Of a DNA stretch of 64,000 bases, positions 32,416 to 43,051 are shown piece by piece. The stretch is from AR5 sp041497115 (GTDB lineage Bacteria; Methylomirabilota; Methylomirabilia; Rokubacteriales; CSP1-6). Location of the stretch: positions 11,449 through 75,448 of the forward strand of contig JBGQFW010000008.1 of NCBI GenBank assembly GCA_041497115.1, given 5' to 3'. The stretch's first letter is position 1. Every line of letters starts with the position of its first letter. The position numbers were made by a program, and so were the translations under genes. The notes beneath the pieces were generated by a model that saw only the letters and a list, made by a program, of their open reading frames with translations, ran no database searches and was not told where the DNA came from.

Positions 32416-34287
32416 GTGGCGCTCGACGACAAGCTGGCGAGGGTGCCCGACCGGCCCGGCGTCTACCTCTACCGGGACGCCAAGGCGCAGGTCATCTACG
32501 TCGGCAAGGCGGCCTCGCTGAAGAGCCGCGTGCGCTCTTACTTCCAGGAGTCGCGGCCGCACGACCCCAAGACCGACGCGCTGGTGCGGCAGATCGCCGA
32601 CCTCGAGTACATCGTGACCGACAACGAGCTCGAGGCGCTGATGCTGGAGGCGAACCTGGTGCGCAAGCACCGGCCGCGCTACAACATCATCCTCCGCGAC
32701 GACAAGCACTACCCGTTCCTCAAGCTCACCACCAACGAGGAGTTCCCGCGGCTGCTGGTGGCCCGCCGCGTCCAGCGCGACGGCGCGACGTACTACGGCC
32801 CCTTCTATCCGGCCACCGCGATGCGGGAGACGCTGCGTCTCACGCGCCAGCTCTTCCCGCTGCGGACGTGCTCGATCACGATCGACGGGCGGCTGGAGCG
32901 GCCGTGCATCCAGTACGCGATCCACCGCTGCAACGCCCCCTGTACGGGGTGGGAGACGCGCGAGGGGTACGGGCGCACCGTGCGCGAGGCGGCGCGCTTC
33001 CTCGAGGGCAAGGACGAGGACCTGCTGCGCCGCCTGACCGAGGAGATGGAGACGGCCGCCGCCGAGGAGAAGTTCGAGCGGGCGGCCGTGCTGCGCAACC
33101 AGATCCAGTCGCTGAACAAGGTCCTCGAGCGCCAGAAGATCATCTCCACCGACGAGGTGGACCAGGACGTGGTCGGCGTCGTGCGCCAGGGCGACGACGC
33201 GTGCGTCGAGCTGTTCTTCGTGCGCAAGGGGCGGCTGGTCGGCCAGGAGGCGTTCTTCTTCGACCGGGTCGCCGGCTGGAGCGACGGCGAGATCCTCTCC
33301 GCCTTCGTCCGCCAGTTCTACGGCAAGGCGGTGGCGCCGGCCCCCGAGCTGCTGCTGTCCGACGAGATCCCCGACGCCGCGCTCGTCGGGGAGTGGCTGT
33401 CGGGGCTGGCCGGCCGCCGCGTGGCGCTGACGGCGCCGCAGCGGGGCGGCCGGCGCGAGTTCGTCGCGATGGCCGAGGCCAACGCGGCGATCGCGCTCCA
33501 GAACCGGTTGCTGTCGCGCGACGACCGCCAGCAGTACGTGCTGGAGGAGCTGCAGCGGGCGCTCAACCTGCCCGGCGCACCCAACCGCATCGAGGGGTAC
33601 GACATCTCCAACATCCAGGGGACCGAGCAGGTGGGCTCGATGGTGGTGTGGGAGAACGGCGGGATGAAGAAGGACGACTACAAGCGCTTCCGCATCCGGA
33701 CCGTCGCCGGGGCGGACGACTTCGCGTCGCTGCGCGAGGTGCTGAGCCGCCGCTTCGGGCGGGCGCTCGAGCAGGGGACCGCGCTGCCCGACCTGGTCCT
33801 GATCGACGGCGGCCGCGGCCAGCTCAACGTGGGCCTCTCGGTGCTGCAGGAGCTGGGGCTCGACTGGGTCCCGGTCGCCTCGCTGGCCAAGCAACAGGAG
33901 GAGGTGTACGTCGGGGACAGCCTGCAGCCGCTGGCGCTCGATCCGACCTCGCCCGCGCTGCACACGCTGCAGAAGATCCGCGACGAGGCGCACCGGTTCG
34001 CGATCTCGTACCACAAGAAGCTCCGCAGCCGGCGGACGATCCAGTCCGTGCTCGACGCCATCCCCGGCGTGGGCCCCACCATCCGGACGAGCCTGCTCAA
34101 GACGCTCGGCTCGGCCCGGCGCGTGCGGGACGCCTCGGTGGCCGACCTGGCGGCGGTCCCGAAGGTGACCCCCAAGCTGGCCCAGCGGATCCACGAGCAC
34201 TTCCATCCGCCACCGGGGACCGTCCCCGCCGACCCCGAGACCGGGGCGGCAGACGGCCGGGAACCTGCGCGGCGGTCCGGTGGTTAG
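32416..34287 (+). CDS. uvrC: UvrABC excinuclease subunit C
   Basis: This 623-residue dual-incision nuclease has an N-terminal GIY-YIG domain (GVYLYRDA..VIYVGKA), a Cys-containing CNAPC region near residue 175, a UVR motif (EKFERAAVLRNQIQSL), the RNase-H-like 5' incision domain (RIEGYDISNIQGTEQVGSMVVW), and a C-terminal tandem HhH (IPGVGPTIRTSLLKTLGS, VPKVTPKLAQRIHEHF). GTG 32416 begins two bases after the uvrB stop. The last 25 residues are a low-complexity tail. Confidence 0.96.
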   Translation: MALDDKLARVPDRPGVYLYRDAKAQVIYVGKAASLKSRVRSYFQESRPHDPKTDALVRQIADLEYIVTDNELEALMLEANLVRKHRPRYNIILRDDKHYPFLKLTTNEEFPRLLVARRVQRDGATYYGPFYPATAMRETLRLTRQLFPLRTCSITIDGRLERPCIQYAIHRCNAPCTGWETREGYGRTVREAARFLEGKDEDLLRRLTEEMETAAAEEKFERAAVLRNQIQSLNKVLERQKIISTDEVDQDVVGVVRQGDDACVELFFVRKGRLVGQEAFFFDRVAGWSDGEILSAFVRQFYGKAVAPAPELLLSDEIPDAALVGEWLSGLAGRRVALTAPQRGGRREFVAMAEANAAIALQNRLLSRDDRQQYVLEELQRALNLPGAPNRIEGYDISNIQGTEQVGSMVVWENGGMKKDDYKRFRIRTVAGADDFASLREVLSRRFGRALEQGTALPDLVLIDGGRGQLNVGLSVLQELGLDWVPVASLAKQQEEVYVGDSLQPLALDPTSPALHTLQKIRDEAHRFAISYHKKLRSRRTIQSVLDAIPGVGPTIRTSLLKTLGSARRVRDASVADLAAVPKVTPKLAQRIHEHFHPPPGTVPADPETGAADGREPARRSGG

Positions 34288-34344
34288 CGGACAAAGCGCC
34301 GATCCGTGGAGTTCATCCTGGCGCGCAAAGGTGGTGACACTCGC

Positions 34345-34599
34345 ATGAAGAAGGCAATCGTAGCGATGGCCGTGGCGGTGACTCTGGCGTTCACCAGCGG
34401 CATGGCGATGGCCAGCTCGTGCCCCAAGCTGATCAAGCAGGGGCGTGACGCGGCCGCCACGATGAAGGCGGACGACCCGAAGGTCAAGGGTGCGGTCGCG
34501 AAGCTGGACGAGGCCCAGAAGCTGCACGACGGCGGCAAGCACAAGGAGTCGATGGAGAAGGCCAACGAGGCCCTGACCGAGCTCGGCATCAAGAAGTAG
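34345..34599 (+). CDS. Small secreted helical protein
   Basis: This 84-residue precursor has a clear signal peptide (MKKAIVAMAVAVTLAFTSGMAMA, cleavage about residue 23). A mature part of about 60 residues follows with one Cys and two Lys-rich helices (KLIKQGRDAAATMK, KVKGAVAKLDEAQKLHDGGKHKESMEKANEALTELG). The pattern resembles small periplasmic helical proteins; the function is unknown. ATG 34345 is preferred over GTG 34306 because it begins the signal peptide and follows AAAGGTGG. A terminator-like hairpin follows. Confidence 0.78.
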   Translation: MKKAIVAMAVAVTLAFTSGMAMASSCPKLIKQGRDAAATMKADDPKVKGAVAKLDEAQKLHDGGKHKESMEKANEALTELGIKK

Positions 34600-34611
34600 G
34601 GTCCACTGAAC

Positions 34612-34657
34612 GGGGGCGGCGGGCGGGCCCGGCCCGACCCGTCGCCCCTCGTTTCTT
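34612..34657 (+). terminator. Terminator-like GC hairpin with T-rich tail
   Basis: An imperfect long stem lies between 34612-34630 (GGGCGGCGGG-type arm) and 34631-34648 (CCCGACCCGTCGCCC-type arm). It is followed by CTCGTTTCTTG. It sits 13 bases past the small secreted protein gene and before leuS. Confidence 0.5.
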
Positions 34658-34685
34658 GCCGGTCCACCGCAAGTCTGGTTAGAAT
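34656..34685 (+). promoter_or_regulatory. Probable promoter of leuS
   Basis: TTGCCG (34656-34661), 18 bases, then TAGAAT (34680-34685). The leuS ATG at 34697 is only 11 bases past the -10 box and has no clear ribosome-binding site, suggesting a leaderless or very short leader. No T-box structure is present, since there is no room for one. Confidence 0.6.
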
Positions 34686-34696
34686 CAACGCTCATC

Positions 34697-37188
<2,492 letters not shown>

Positions 37189-37192
<4 letters not shown>

Positions 37193-37689
37193 GGGCGGCC
37201 GCCCTCGCGCTGGCGGCGGCCCTGCTGCTGGGCGGCTGCGGCTACACCGTCGGCGGCACCCTGCCCTCGGACATCAAGACGGTCGCGGTGCCGATCTTCA
37301 AGAACCGCACCCGCGAGCCGGCGGTGGAGAGCCTGATCACCCGGGCGGTGGTGGAGGCCTTCTCGACCAACGGCCGGCTGCGCGTGGTGGGCACCGGTGC
37401 CGCCGACGCCGTCCTCGACGGCGAGATCACCGGCTACAGCGTCAACTCGATCGCCTTCGACCGCGACGCCAACGTGAGCCTCTACCGGCTCATCGTGACC
37501 GTCAACCTCCGGCTGCGCGACGTCAAGCGCAACACCGTGCTCTTCCACCAGAACGACGTGCGCGAGCAGTCCGACTTCCGCGTGCAGAGCGCGGTGTCGG
37601 TGACGATCTCGCGCGAGGAGACCGCGCTGCGCACGGCGGCGACGGACATCGGGCGCGCCATCGTGGCGCTCACCGTCAGCCGGTTCTGA
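37189..37689 (+). CDS. lptE: LPS-assembly lipoprotein LptE
   Basis: This 166-residue outer-membrane lipoprotein would plug LptD during lipopolysaccharide insertion. The signal peptide ends in the lipobox LLGGC (about residues 14-18), followed by GYTVGGTLPSDIKTVAVPIFKN and REPAVESLITRAVVEAF, the LptE/RlpB pattern. GTG 37189 overlaps the leuS stop by 4 bp. The gene order leuS-lptE-holA strengthens the assignment. LptD itself is not in the window. Confidence 0.9.
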
Positions 37690-37710
37690 GGGGCGGCCGG
37701 GGGCCGTCCC

Positions 37711-38730
37711 GTGGAGTACGCCGCCTTCCTCCAGGCCGCCGAGCGGGGCCAGCCCCCGCCGCTCGTGCTGCTGCACGGTCCCGACGAGCAGCTGCTCGAT
37801 GACGCCGTCGGCCTGGTGATCCGCGGCCTCTTCGCTGACGCCTCCGAGGTCGCGCTGGGCCGCGAAGTCTTGCAAGCCGACGAGGCCTCGGTGGAGACGG
37901 TGACGCGCTCGGCGATGACCCTGCCGTTCATGACCGGCCGCCGCCTGGTCGTGGTGCGCCGCGCCCAGGCGCTCGCCGCCCGGGGAGCGGATGCGCTGAC
38001 CGCGTACGCGCGCGATCCCAATCCGGCGACGTGCCTGCTGCTGGTGGCCGACGAGTCGCTGGCCGCGTCGGGGCGCGAGCGCCGCGCCGACCACTGGCTG
38101 CTGGGCGCCCTGCCGCCCGCCGTGGTGGTCGCGCTGCCGGTGCGCAAGGGGCGCGCGCTCGAGGAGTGGCTGCGGCAGCGCGCGGCGGCCGAGGGGCTCG
38201 TCGTCACCGAGGAGGCGGCGAAGCTGCTCGTGCAGTGGGTGGGCGAGGACGGCGCCCGGCTGCTGGGCGAGGCGCGCAAGGCGGCCCTCGCCGGCGGCCC
38301 CGAGCACCGCAAGGTCGGGGTCAACGAGGTCACCGCCGTCGTGGGCGAGCACCGCATGAGCGAGGTGTTCGACCTCACGCGGGCGGTGGAGCGCCGCGAC
38401 ACCGCGCTGGCCCTGCGCACGCTCGATCGGCTGCTGGCGACCGAGGAGCCGCTGTTGCTGCTCACGCTGCTGACGCGCAACGTGCGGGTGGCGCTGATCG
38501 TGCGCGATCTCGCTGCCGCCGGCCAGTCAGCCGATCAGATCGCGCGCGCCGTGCGCCCCACGCCGCTGCCGGTCGTGGAGGCGATCATGGCACGGGTGGC
38601 CGGCGCCGCCGGCGCGCCGCTGGCCCGCCACCTGGCGCGGTGCTGGGAGGCGGAGCGGCGCTGCAAGTCGAGCGGGCTGCCGCGCGCGGAGCTCACCGCG
38701 CTGGTCGCGGACCTGTGCGCAACGAGGTGA
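37711..38730 (+). CDS. holA: DNA polymerase III subunit delta
   Basis: This 339-residue clamp-loader wrench subunit has an N-terminal AAA+-like domain with LVLLHGPDEQLLDDAVGLVIR (degenerate P-loop), SAMTLPFMTGRRLVVVRRAQ, a middle lid with VGEDGARLLGEARKAAL and a collar domain (ALRTLDRLLATEEPLLLLTLLTRNVR). The sequence is divergent but the order and the leuS-lptE-holA context fit. GTG 37711 starts 21 bp after lptE. The stop overlaps the next gene's GTG by 4 bp. Confidence 0.9.
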   Translation: MEYAAFLQAAERGQPPPLVLLHGPDEQLLDDAVGLVIRGLFADASEVALGREVLQADEASVETVTRSAMTLPFMTGRRLVVVRRAQALAARGADALTAYARDPNPATCLLLVADESLAASGRERRADHWLLGALPPAVVVALPVRKGRALEEWLRQRAAAEGLVVTEEAAKLLVQWVGEDGARLLGEARKAALAGGPEHRKVGVNEVTAVVGEHRMSEVFDLTRAVERRDTALALRTLDRLLATEEPLLLLTLLTRNVRVALIVRDLAAAGQSADQIARAVRPTPLPVVEAIMARVAGAAGAPLARHLARCWEAERRCKSSGLPRAELTALVADLCATR

Positions 38731-40097
38731 GCCGCCGCCTGCGCCTGGCGCTCGGACTCGCGCTCGCGCTGGCCGTGCCGCCGGCGGTGGCCTCCGCCGC
38801 CCAGGGATGCGCCGACTGCCTGGAGGCCGGCGCCGCCCGCGTTCCGCTGCGGATCCCCGCCGGCGCCCCGCTGGCCGGCTACGGCAGCCTCGCCCGCCGC
38901 TTGCTGATCCCCGACGTTCTCGGGCGCCATCCGCACGCCTTCTGGTTCCGTCCCGCCGAGGGGGCGCGCGACCAGCTCGCCGCGCGGGCCCTCGTGCTCG
39001 AGTCGGCGGGGACGCGGGTGGCCTGGGTGGCGATCGACCTGCTCGCGGTGGACCGCGCGTTCACGACCGACGCCGGACGGCGGCTGGCCGCCGCCGGCGT
39101 GCGCCCCGCCACCCTCGTGATCTCGGCGTCGCACACCCATTCGGGCCCCGGCGCCTTCGTGGACTCCGCCGCGCTCGGCTGGCTCGCCCTCGACCGGCTC
39201 GACCGCGCCGTGCGCGACGCGCTGCTGGACAGCGTCGTCGCCGCCGTGCGCCGGGCCGACGCCGCCCGGCGGCCGGCGCGGGTGGCGGTGGGCAGCACGA
39301 CCGCGCCGCCCGTCACGGTCAGTCGCCTGCACCAGCCGCTCGACGCGGAGATCGTCGTCCTGCGCGTGACGGCGGCCGACGGCGCGCCGCTGGCGCTGGT
39401 GTGGAACTACGCGATCCACGGCACGATGCTGAGCGCGCAAGACCTGCGCCTCTCCGCCGACGTCATGGGCGACGCCTCCACGGCCCTCGAGCGCGCGCTG
39501 GCCGTGCCCGCGCTCTTCGTCAACGGCGCCGCCGGCGACGTGAGCCCCGCCCACCACGGCGACCGCGCCGCCCACGACATCGGCGGCGAGCTGGCCGCCG
39601 CGGTGCGGCGCGGCTGGACGGCCGCGACGCCGGTCACCCGGCCGACGGTCAGCGTCGCCGTGCGGGGCGTCGCGTTGCCCGAGCCGCGGCTGCCGGTGAC
39701 GAGCTGCGTGCGCGGCTGGGCGCCGCGGGGGCTGGACGTCCCGCTCGGGTCGGTCTTCCCACGCGAGACGACGCTGACGGCGGTGGCGGTCGGGGACGCC
39801 GCGTGGGTGACGATCCCCGGCGAGCTGCAGACGAAGCTCGGGCTGGCGATCAAGCAGGGGGCGCGGTCACGCTTCCCGCACGCGATGGTGGCCGGCTACT
39901 CGAACGACTACCTCGGCTACCTCCTCACCGCGGCGGACTACGCGCGGCCGTCGTACGTGGCGTGCTCGAGCCTCTACGGGCCGCACGCCGGCGAGTGCCT
40001 GGCCGCCGCCGCCGGCGGCCTGCTGGCCGGCCTCGGCCGGGGCGAGCGGCCGCCGGGCGCACGGGTGGCGTGCGATCGGGACGCGGGCGGGGGATGA
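38727..40097 (+). CDS. Secreted neutral/alkaline ceramidase-like protein
   Basis: This 456-residue protein has a signal peptide (VSRRLRLALGLALALAVPPAVASA) and a domain like the N-terminal zinc domain of neutral ceramidases: PAGAPLAGYG, LVLESAGTRVAWVAIDLLAV, the metal motif SASHTHSGPGAF, NYAIHGTMLS and FVNGAAGDVSPAHHG, and YSNDYLGYLLTAADYARPSYVACSSLYGP. It is shorter than classical ceramidases (the C-terminal Ig-like part is missing). The substrate could be a ceramide or another amide. GTG 38727 overlaps holA by 4 bp. It is convergent with rpsT. Confidence 0.8.
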   Translation: MSRRLRLALGLALALAVPPAVASAAQGCADCLEAGAARVPLRIPAGAPLAGYGSLARRLLIPDVLGRHPHAFWFRPAEGARDQLAARALVLESAGTRVAWVAIDLLAVDRAFTTDAGRRLAAAGVRPATLVISASHTHSGPGAFVDSAALGWLALDRLDRAVRDALLDSVVAAVRRADAARRPARVAVGSTTAPPVTVSRLHQPLDAEIVVLRVTAADGAPLALVWNYAIHGTMLSAQDLRLSADVMGDASTALERALAVPALFVNGAAGDVSPAHHGDRAAHDIGGELAAAVRRGWTAATPVTRPTVSVAVRGVALPEPRLPVTSCVRGWAPRGLDVPLGSVFPRETTLTAVAVGDAAWVTIPGELQTKLGLAIKQGARSRFPHAMVAGYSNDYLGYLLTAADYARPSYVACSSLYGPHAGECLAAAAGGLLAGLGRGERPPGARVACDRDAGGG

Positions 40098-40123
40098 GCG
40101 GCCGGGCGGCCCGCTCGGGCGAG

Positions 40124-40375
40124 CTACCGCGCGGCGGCCAGGCGGCGGGCGAGCGCCGACTTCTTGCGGGCGGCGGTGTTCCGGTGGACCACGCCCTTGC
40201 TGACGGCGCGGTCGAGCGAGCGGATCGCCTCGGCGATGCTCGCGCCCATCTCGGCCCCCTCGATCGTGCGGGCGATCTTCACGGCCGAGCGGACCTGCGA
40301 GCGGATGGAGCGATTGCGCACGCGCTGCCGCTCGTTCTGACGGATCCGCTTCTTGGCCGACCTCGTGTTCGCCAC
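40124..40375 (-). CDS. rpsT: 30S ribosomal protein S20
   Basis: This 83-residue basic protein starts MANTRSAKKRIRQNERQRVRNRSIRSQVRS, continues VKIARTIEGAEMGASIAEAIRSLDRAVSKGVVHRNTAARKKSALARRL, and binds 16S rRNA early in 30S assembly. GTG 40375 is used, with AAGGAG 7 bases upstream. It is divergent from murJ. Confidence 0.97.
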   Translation of the reverse strand: MANTRSAKKRIRQNERQRVRNRSIRSQVRSAVKIARTIEGAEMGASIAEAIRSLDRAVSKGVVHRNTAARKKSALARRLAAAR

Positions 40376-40449
40376 CAGGTGACTCCTTCCCTCGGGTCGT
40401 GCAGTGTGGGTCGCCGGCGCGGACAGCGCGCGACGGACCGCGATGCATC

Positions 40450-42048
40450 ATGCCGGATCGGCGGGGGGTTTTCAAGGTGAGCTCGCACGAGCGGCAGGTG
40501 GTCGGAGCGCTGGGGTCCATCGGCGGCGCCACGCTGGCCAGCCGCGTGCTGGGGTTCGCGCGCGACATGGTCGTCGCCCTCGCGTTCGGGGCGGGGCCGG
40601 TCACCGACGCCTTCTTCGTGGCCTTCCGCATCCCGAGCATCCTGCGGCGGCTGCTGGCCGAGGGCGCGCTATCCACCGCGGTGATTCCCGTCTTCACCGA
40701 GTACGCCGTGAACCAGCCGCGGGCGGAGCTGGTCCGCATGCTGCGCGCGGTGCTGGGGGCCGCCCTCGTGGTGCTCGGCGCCGTCACCGTCCTCGGCGTG
40801 CTCGCCGCGCCGTGGGTCCTCGCCGTGATCGCGCCCGGCTTCACCGATCCCGGGCAGAGCGCGCTCGCCGTCCTCCTCACGCGCGTCATGTTCCCGTACC
40901 TCGTGCTGGTCGGTCTCGCCGCGTTCGCGATGGGCGTGCTGAACTCGCAGGGGCGGTTCTTCGCGGCCGCGCTCGGGCCGGCCGTGCTCAACGTGGGCAT
41001 GATCGCGGCGGTGCTGGCGCTGGCGCGGCGGGTCGAGCCGCCCATCATGTCGCTGGCGATCGGCGTGCTCGTCGGCGGGGTCGGCCAGCTGCTCGTGCAG
41101 GTGCCGGGGCTCCGGCGCCTCGGCCTGCTCGCCTCCCCGTCGCGAGAGCTCGACCATCCGGCCCTCGGCCGCGTGGCGCGGCTGCTGCTGCCGGCGGTGT
41201 TCGGGCTGGCGGCGGTGCAGGTGATGGTCTTCGTCAACACCCTGCTCGCCTCGCTGCTGCCGGGCGGCTCGATCTCGTTCCTCTACTACGCCGACCGGGT
41301 GATGGAGTTCCCGCTCGGCGTCTTCGGCATCGCGCTGGCGTCCGCCTCGCTCCCGTCGATGTCGCGCCAGGCCGCCGCCGGCGACACGCGCGGCGTCGCC
41401 GTCACCCTCAATTTCGCGCTGCGGCTCGCCGTGTACGTCTCGCTGCCGTCCACGGTGGGACTGGTGATCCTGAGCGCGCCGATCACCCGGGTGCTGTTCG
41501 AGCGGGGCCGCTTCGGCCCCGAGGCGACCGCGGCCACCGCCGCCGCCCTCGTCTGGTACGCCGCCGGGCTCGTCGGCTTCGCGGGCGCCCGCATCGCGGC
41601 CCAGGCCTTCTACGCCATCGCCGAGCCGGCCACGGCGGTGCGGCTCGGCGTCCTGGCGATCCTCGCCAACCTCGCCGCCGCGTTCGCGCTGATGCCGCCC
41701 CTCGGCCACGCCGGGCTGGCCGCCGCCTCGTCGCTCGGCGCCTACGTGAACCTGTTCGGCCTGCTGTGGGCGGCGCGCCTGCGCTTCGGCCCGCTGGGCG
41801 GCCGTGCGCTGCTGGCGTCCACGGTGCGCACGGCGCTGGCCTGCCTGCCGCTGGCGGTGTGGTGCCTGCTGGCGCTCGACGTCCAGCAGCGGCTCGACCT
41901 GCACACGACGGCCCGGGGGGCGACCTGGCTCGCGGTGACGACGGCGGTGGGGGCAGTCGCGTTCTGGGCCACGAGCGCGCTGCTGGGCTCGCCGGAGCGC
42001 GTCGCGCTCCTTGGCCTGATGCGCCGGCGGCGCCCGCGCGCCGCGTGA
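40450..42048 (+). CDS. murJ: Lipid II flippase MurJ
   Basis: This polytopic protein of about 530 residues has 14 predicted membrane helices and flips lipid II for peptidoglycan synthesis. Seen: ATLASRVLGFARDMVVALAFGAG, FFVAFRIPSILRRLLAEGALSTAVIPVFTEY, NTLLASLLPGGSISFLYYADRVMEFPLGVFGIALASASLPSMS and the RVLFERG-like signature VLFERGRFGPE. ATG 40450 gives nine residues before the family start (SSHERQVVGALGSIGGATLAS). GTG 40477, behind a GGGGGG site, is an equally good start. It lies in a divergent pair with rpsT. Confidence 0.94.
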   Translation: MPDRRGVFKVSSHERQVVGALGSIGGATLASRVLGFARDMVVALAFGAGPVTDAFFVAFRIPSILRRLLAEGALSTAVIPVFTEYAVNQPRAELVRMLRAVLGAALVVLGAVTVLGVLAAPWVLAVIAPGFTDPGQSALAVLLTRVMFPYLVLVGLAAFAMGVLNSQGRFFAAALGPAVLNVGMIAAVLALARRVEPPIMSLAIGVLVGGVGQLLVQVPGLRRLGLLASPSRELDHPALGRVARLLLPAVFGLAAVQVMVFVNTLLASLLPGGSISFLYYADRVMEFPLGVFGIALASASLPSMSRQAAAGDTRGVAVTLNFALRLAVYVSLPSTVGLVILSAPITRVLFERGRFGPEATAATAAALVWYAAGLVGFAGARIAAQAFYAIAEPATAVRLGVLAILANLAAAFALMPPLGHAGLAAASSLGAYVNLFGLLWAARLRFGPLGGRALLASTVRTALACLPLAVWCLLALDVQQRLDLHTTARGATWLAVTTAVGAVAFWATSALLGSPERVALLGLMRRRRPRAA

Positions 42049-42169
42049 GCGGCCGGCGCGATTTGTCGCCGCCGGGGGCGCCGTGCTAATATCCGCCGTG
42101 CACTCCTCGTACCCCGCCCGCTCGGTTTCCGCCACACGGCTTTCGCCACCGGGGTCCCGATAACCGCTG

Positions 42170-43051
42170 ATGCACGCGGTCGCCGAGTATCTCGGGGCCC
42201 TCCAGAGCGAGCGCGGAGCGTCCCGAAATACCCTGGCGGCCTACCGCCGCGATCTCGACGACTACCTGCGCTTCCTCGACGGCCGCCGCCTGGCCCCCGG
42301 CGGCGCGACGGCCGACGACGTCGTCACCTGGATCGAGCGGCTGCGCGGGCGCGGCCTGGCGCCGGCCAGCGTGGCCCGCCGGCTCTCCGCGGTGCGCGGC
42401 TTCTATCGTCACCTCCTGCGCGAGGGGGCGGTGCGGCGCGATCCCACCGAGCACCTCGACGCGCCGCGCGCCGCCCGCCGGCTGCCGCGCGCCCTCTCGC
42501 GCGACTCGGCCAGCGCGCTGGTCGAGGCGCCCGACGTGCGGCGCCCCGCCGGGATGCGCGACCGCGCGATCCTCGAGCTGCTCTACGCCACCGGCATGCG
42601 CGCCTCCGAGTGCCTGGGGCTGCGCCTCGAGGACCTGAACCTCTCCGCCGGCTACGTCGTGTGCACCGGCAAGGGCGGCAAGCAGCGGCTGGTCCCGGTC
42701 GGCGCCGTCGCGCTCGAATGGACGCGCCGCTACCTGCGCGAGACCCGGCCGCGCGACACGCGGCGGCACGACTCGGGCCGGCTCTTCGTCAATCCGCGCG
42801 GCGGCGCGCTCTCGCGCCAGTCGCTCTGGGCGCTGGTGCGGCGGGCGGCGGCGGCCGCCGGCCTCCGGCACCGGGTGTCGCCGCACGTGCTGCGCCACTC
42901 GTTCGCCAGCCACCTGCTGGAGGGCGGCGCCGATCTGCGCTCGGTGCAGACCATGCTGGGTCACGCCGACATCTCGACGACGCAGATCTACACCCACTTG
43001 CCGACGTCCGCGCTGACGCGGATGTACCGGCGCTTCCACCCGCGGGCGTGA
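42170..43051 (+). CDS. Site-specific tyrosine recombinase XerC/XerD
   Basis: This 293-residue recombinase has an N-terminal SAM-like core-binding domain (YLGALQSERGASRNTLAAYRRDLDDYLRFL) and a catalytic domain with Arg in ATGMRASECLGL, Lys in GKGGKQR, HVLRHSFASHLL, LGHADIS and the nucleophile Tyr274 (IYTHL). The size and organisation match chromosomal XerD-like enzymes that resolve dimers at dif. No integrase neighbours, att site or phage genes are present, so it is a housekeeping recombinase. The stop overlaps the next ATG by one base. Confidence 0.93.
   Translation: MHAVAEYLGALQSERGASRNTLAAYRRDLDDYLRFLDGRRLAPGGATADDVVTWIERLRGRGLAPASVARRLSAVRGFYRHLLREGAVRRDPTEHLDAPRAARRLPRALSRDSASALVEAPDVRRPAGMRDRAILELLYATGMRASECLGLRLEDLNLSAGYVVCTGKGGKQRLVPVGAVALEWTRRYLRETRPRDTRRHDSGRLFVNPRGGALSRQSLWALVRRAAAAAGLRHRVSPHVLRHSFASHLLEGGADLRSVQTMLGHADISTTQIYTHLPTSALTRMYRRFHPRA

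Noticed and set aside
42170..43051. The Xer recombinase as evidence of an integrated element
   Set aside because: It lies between murJ and housekeeping genes, has typical XerC/XerD length and motifs, and no att repeats or phage genes flank it.
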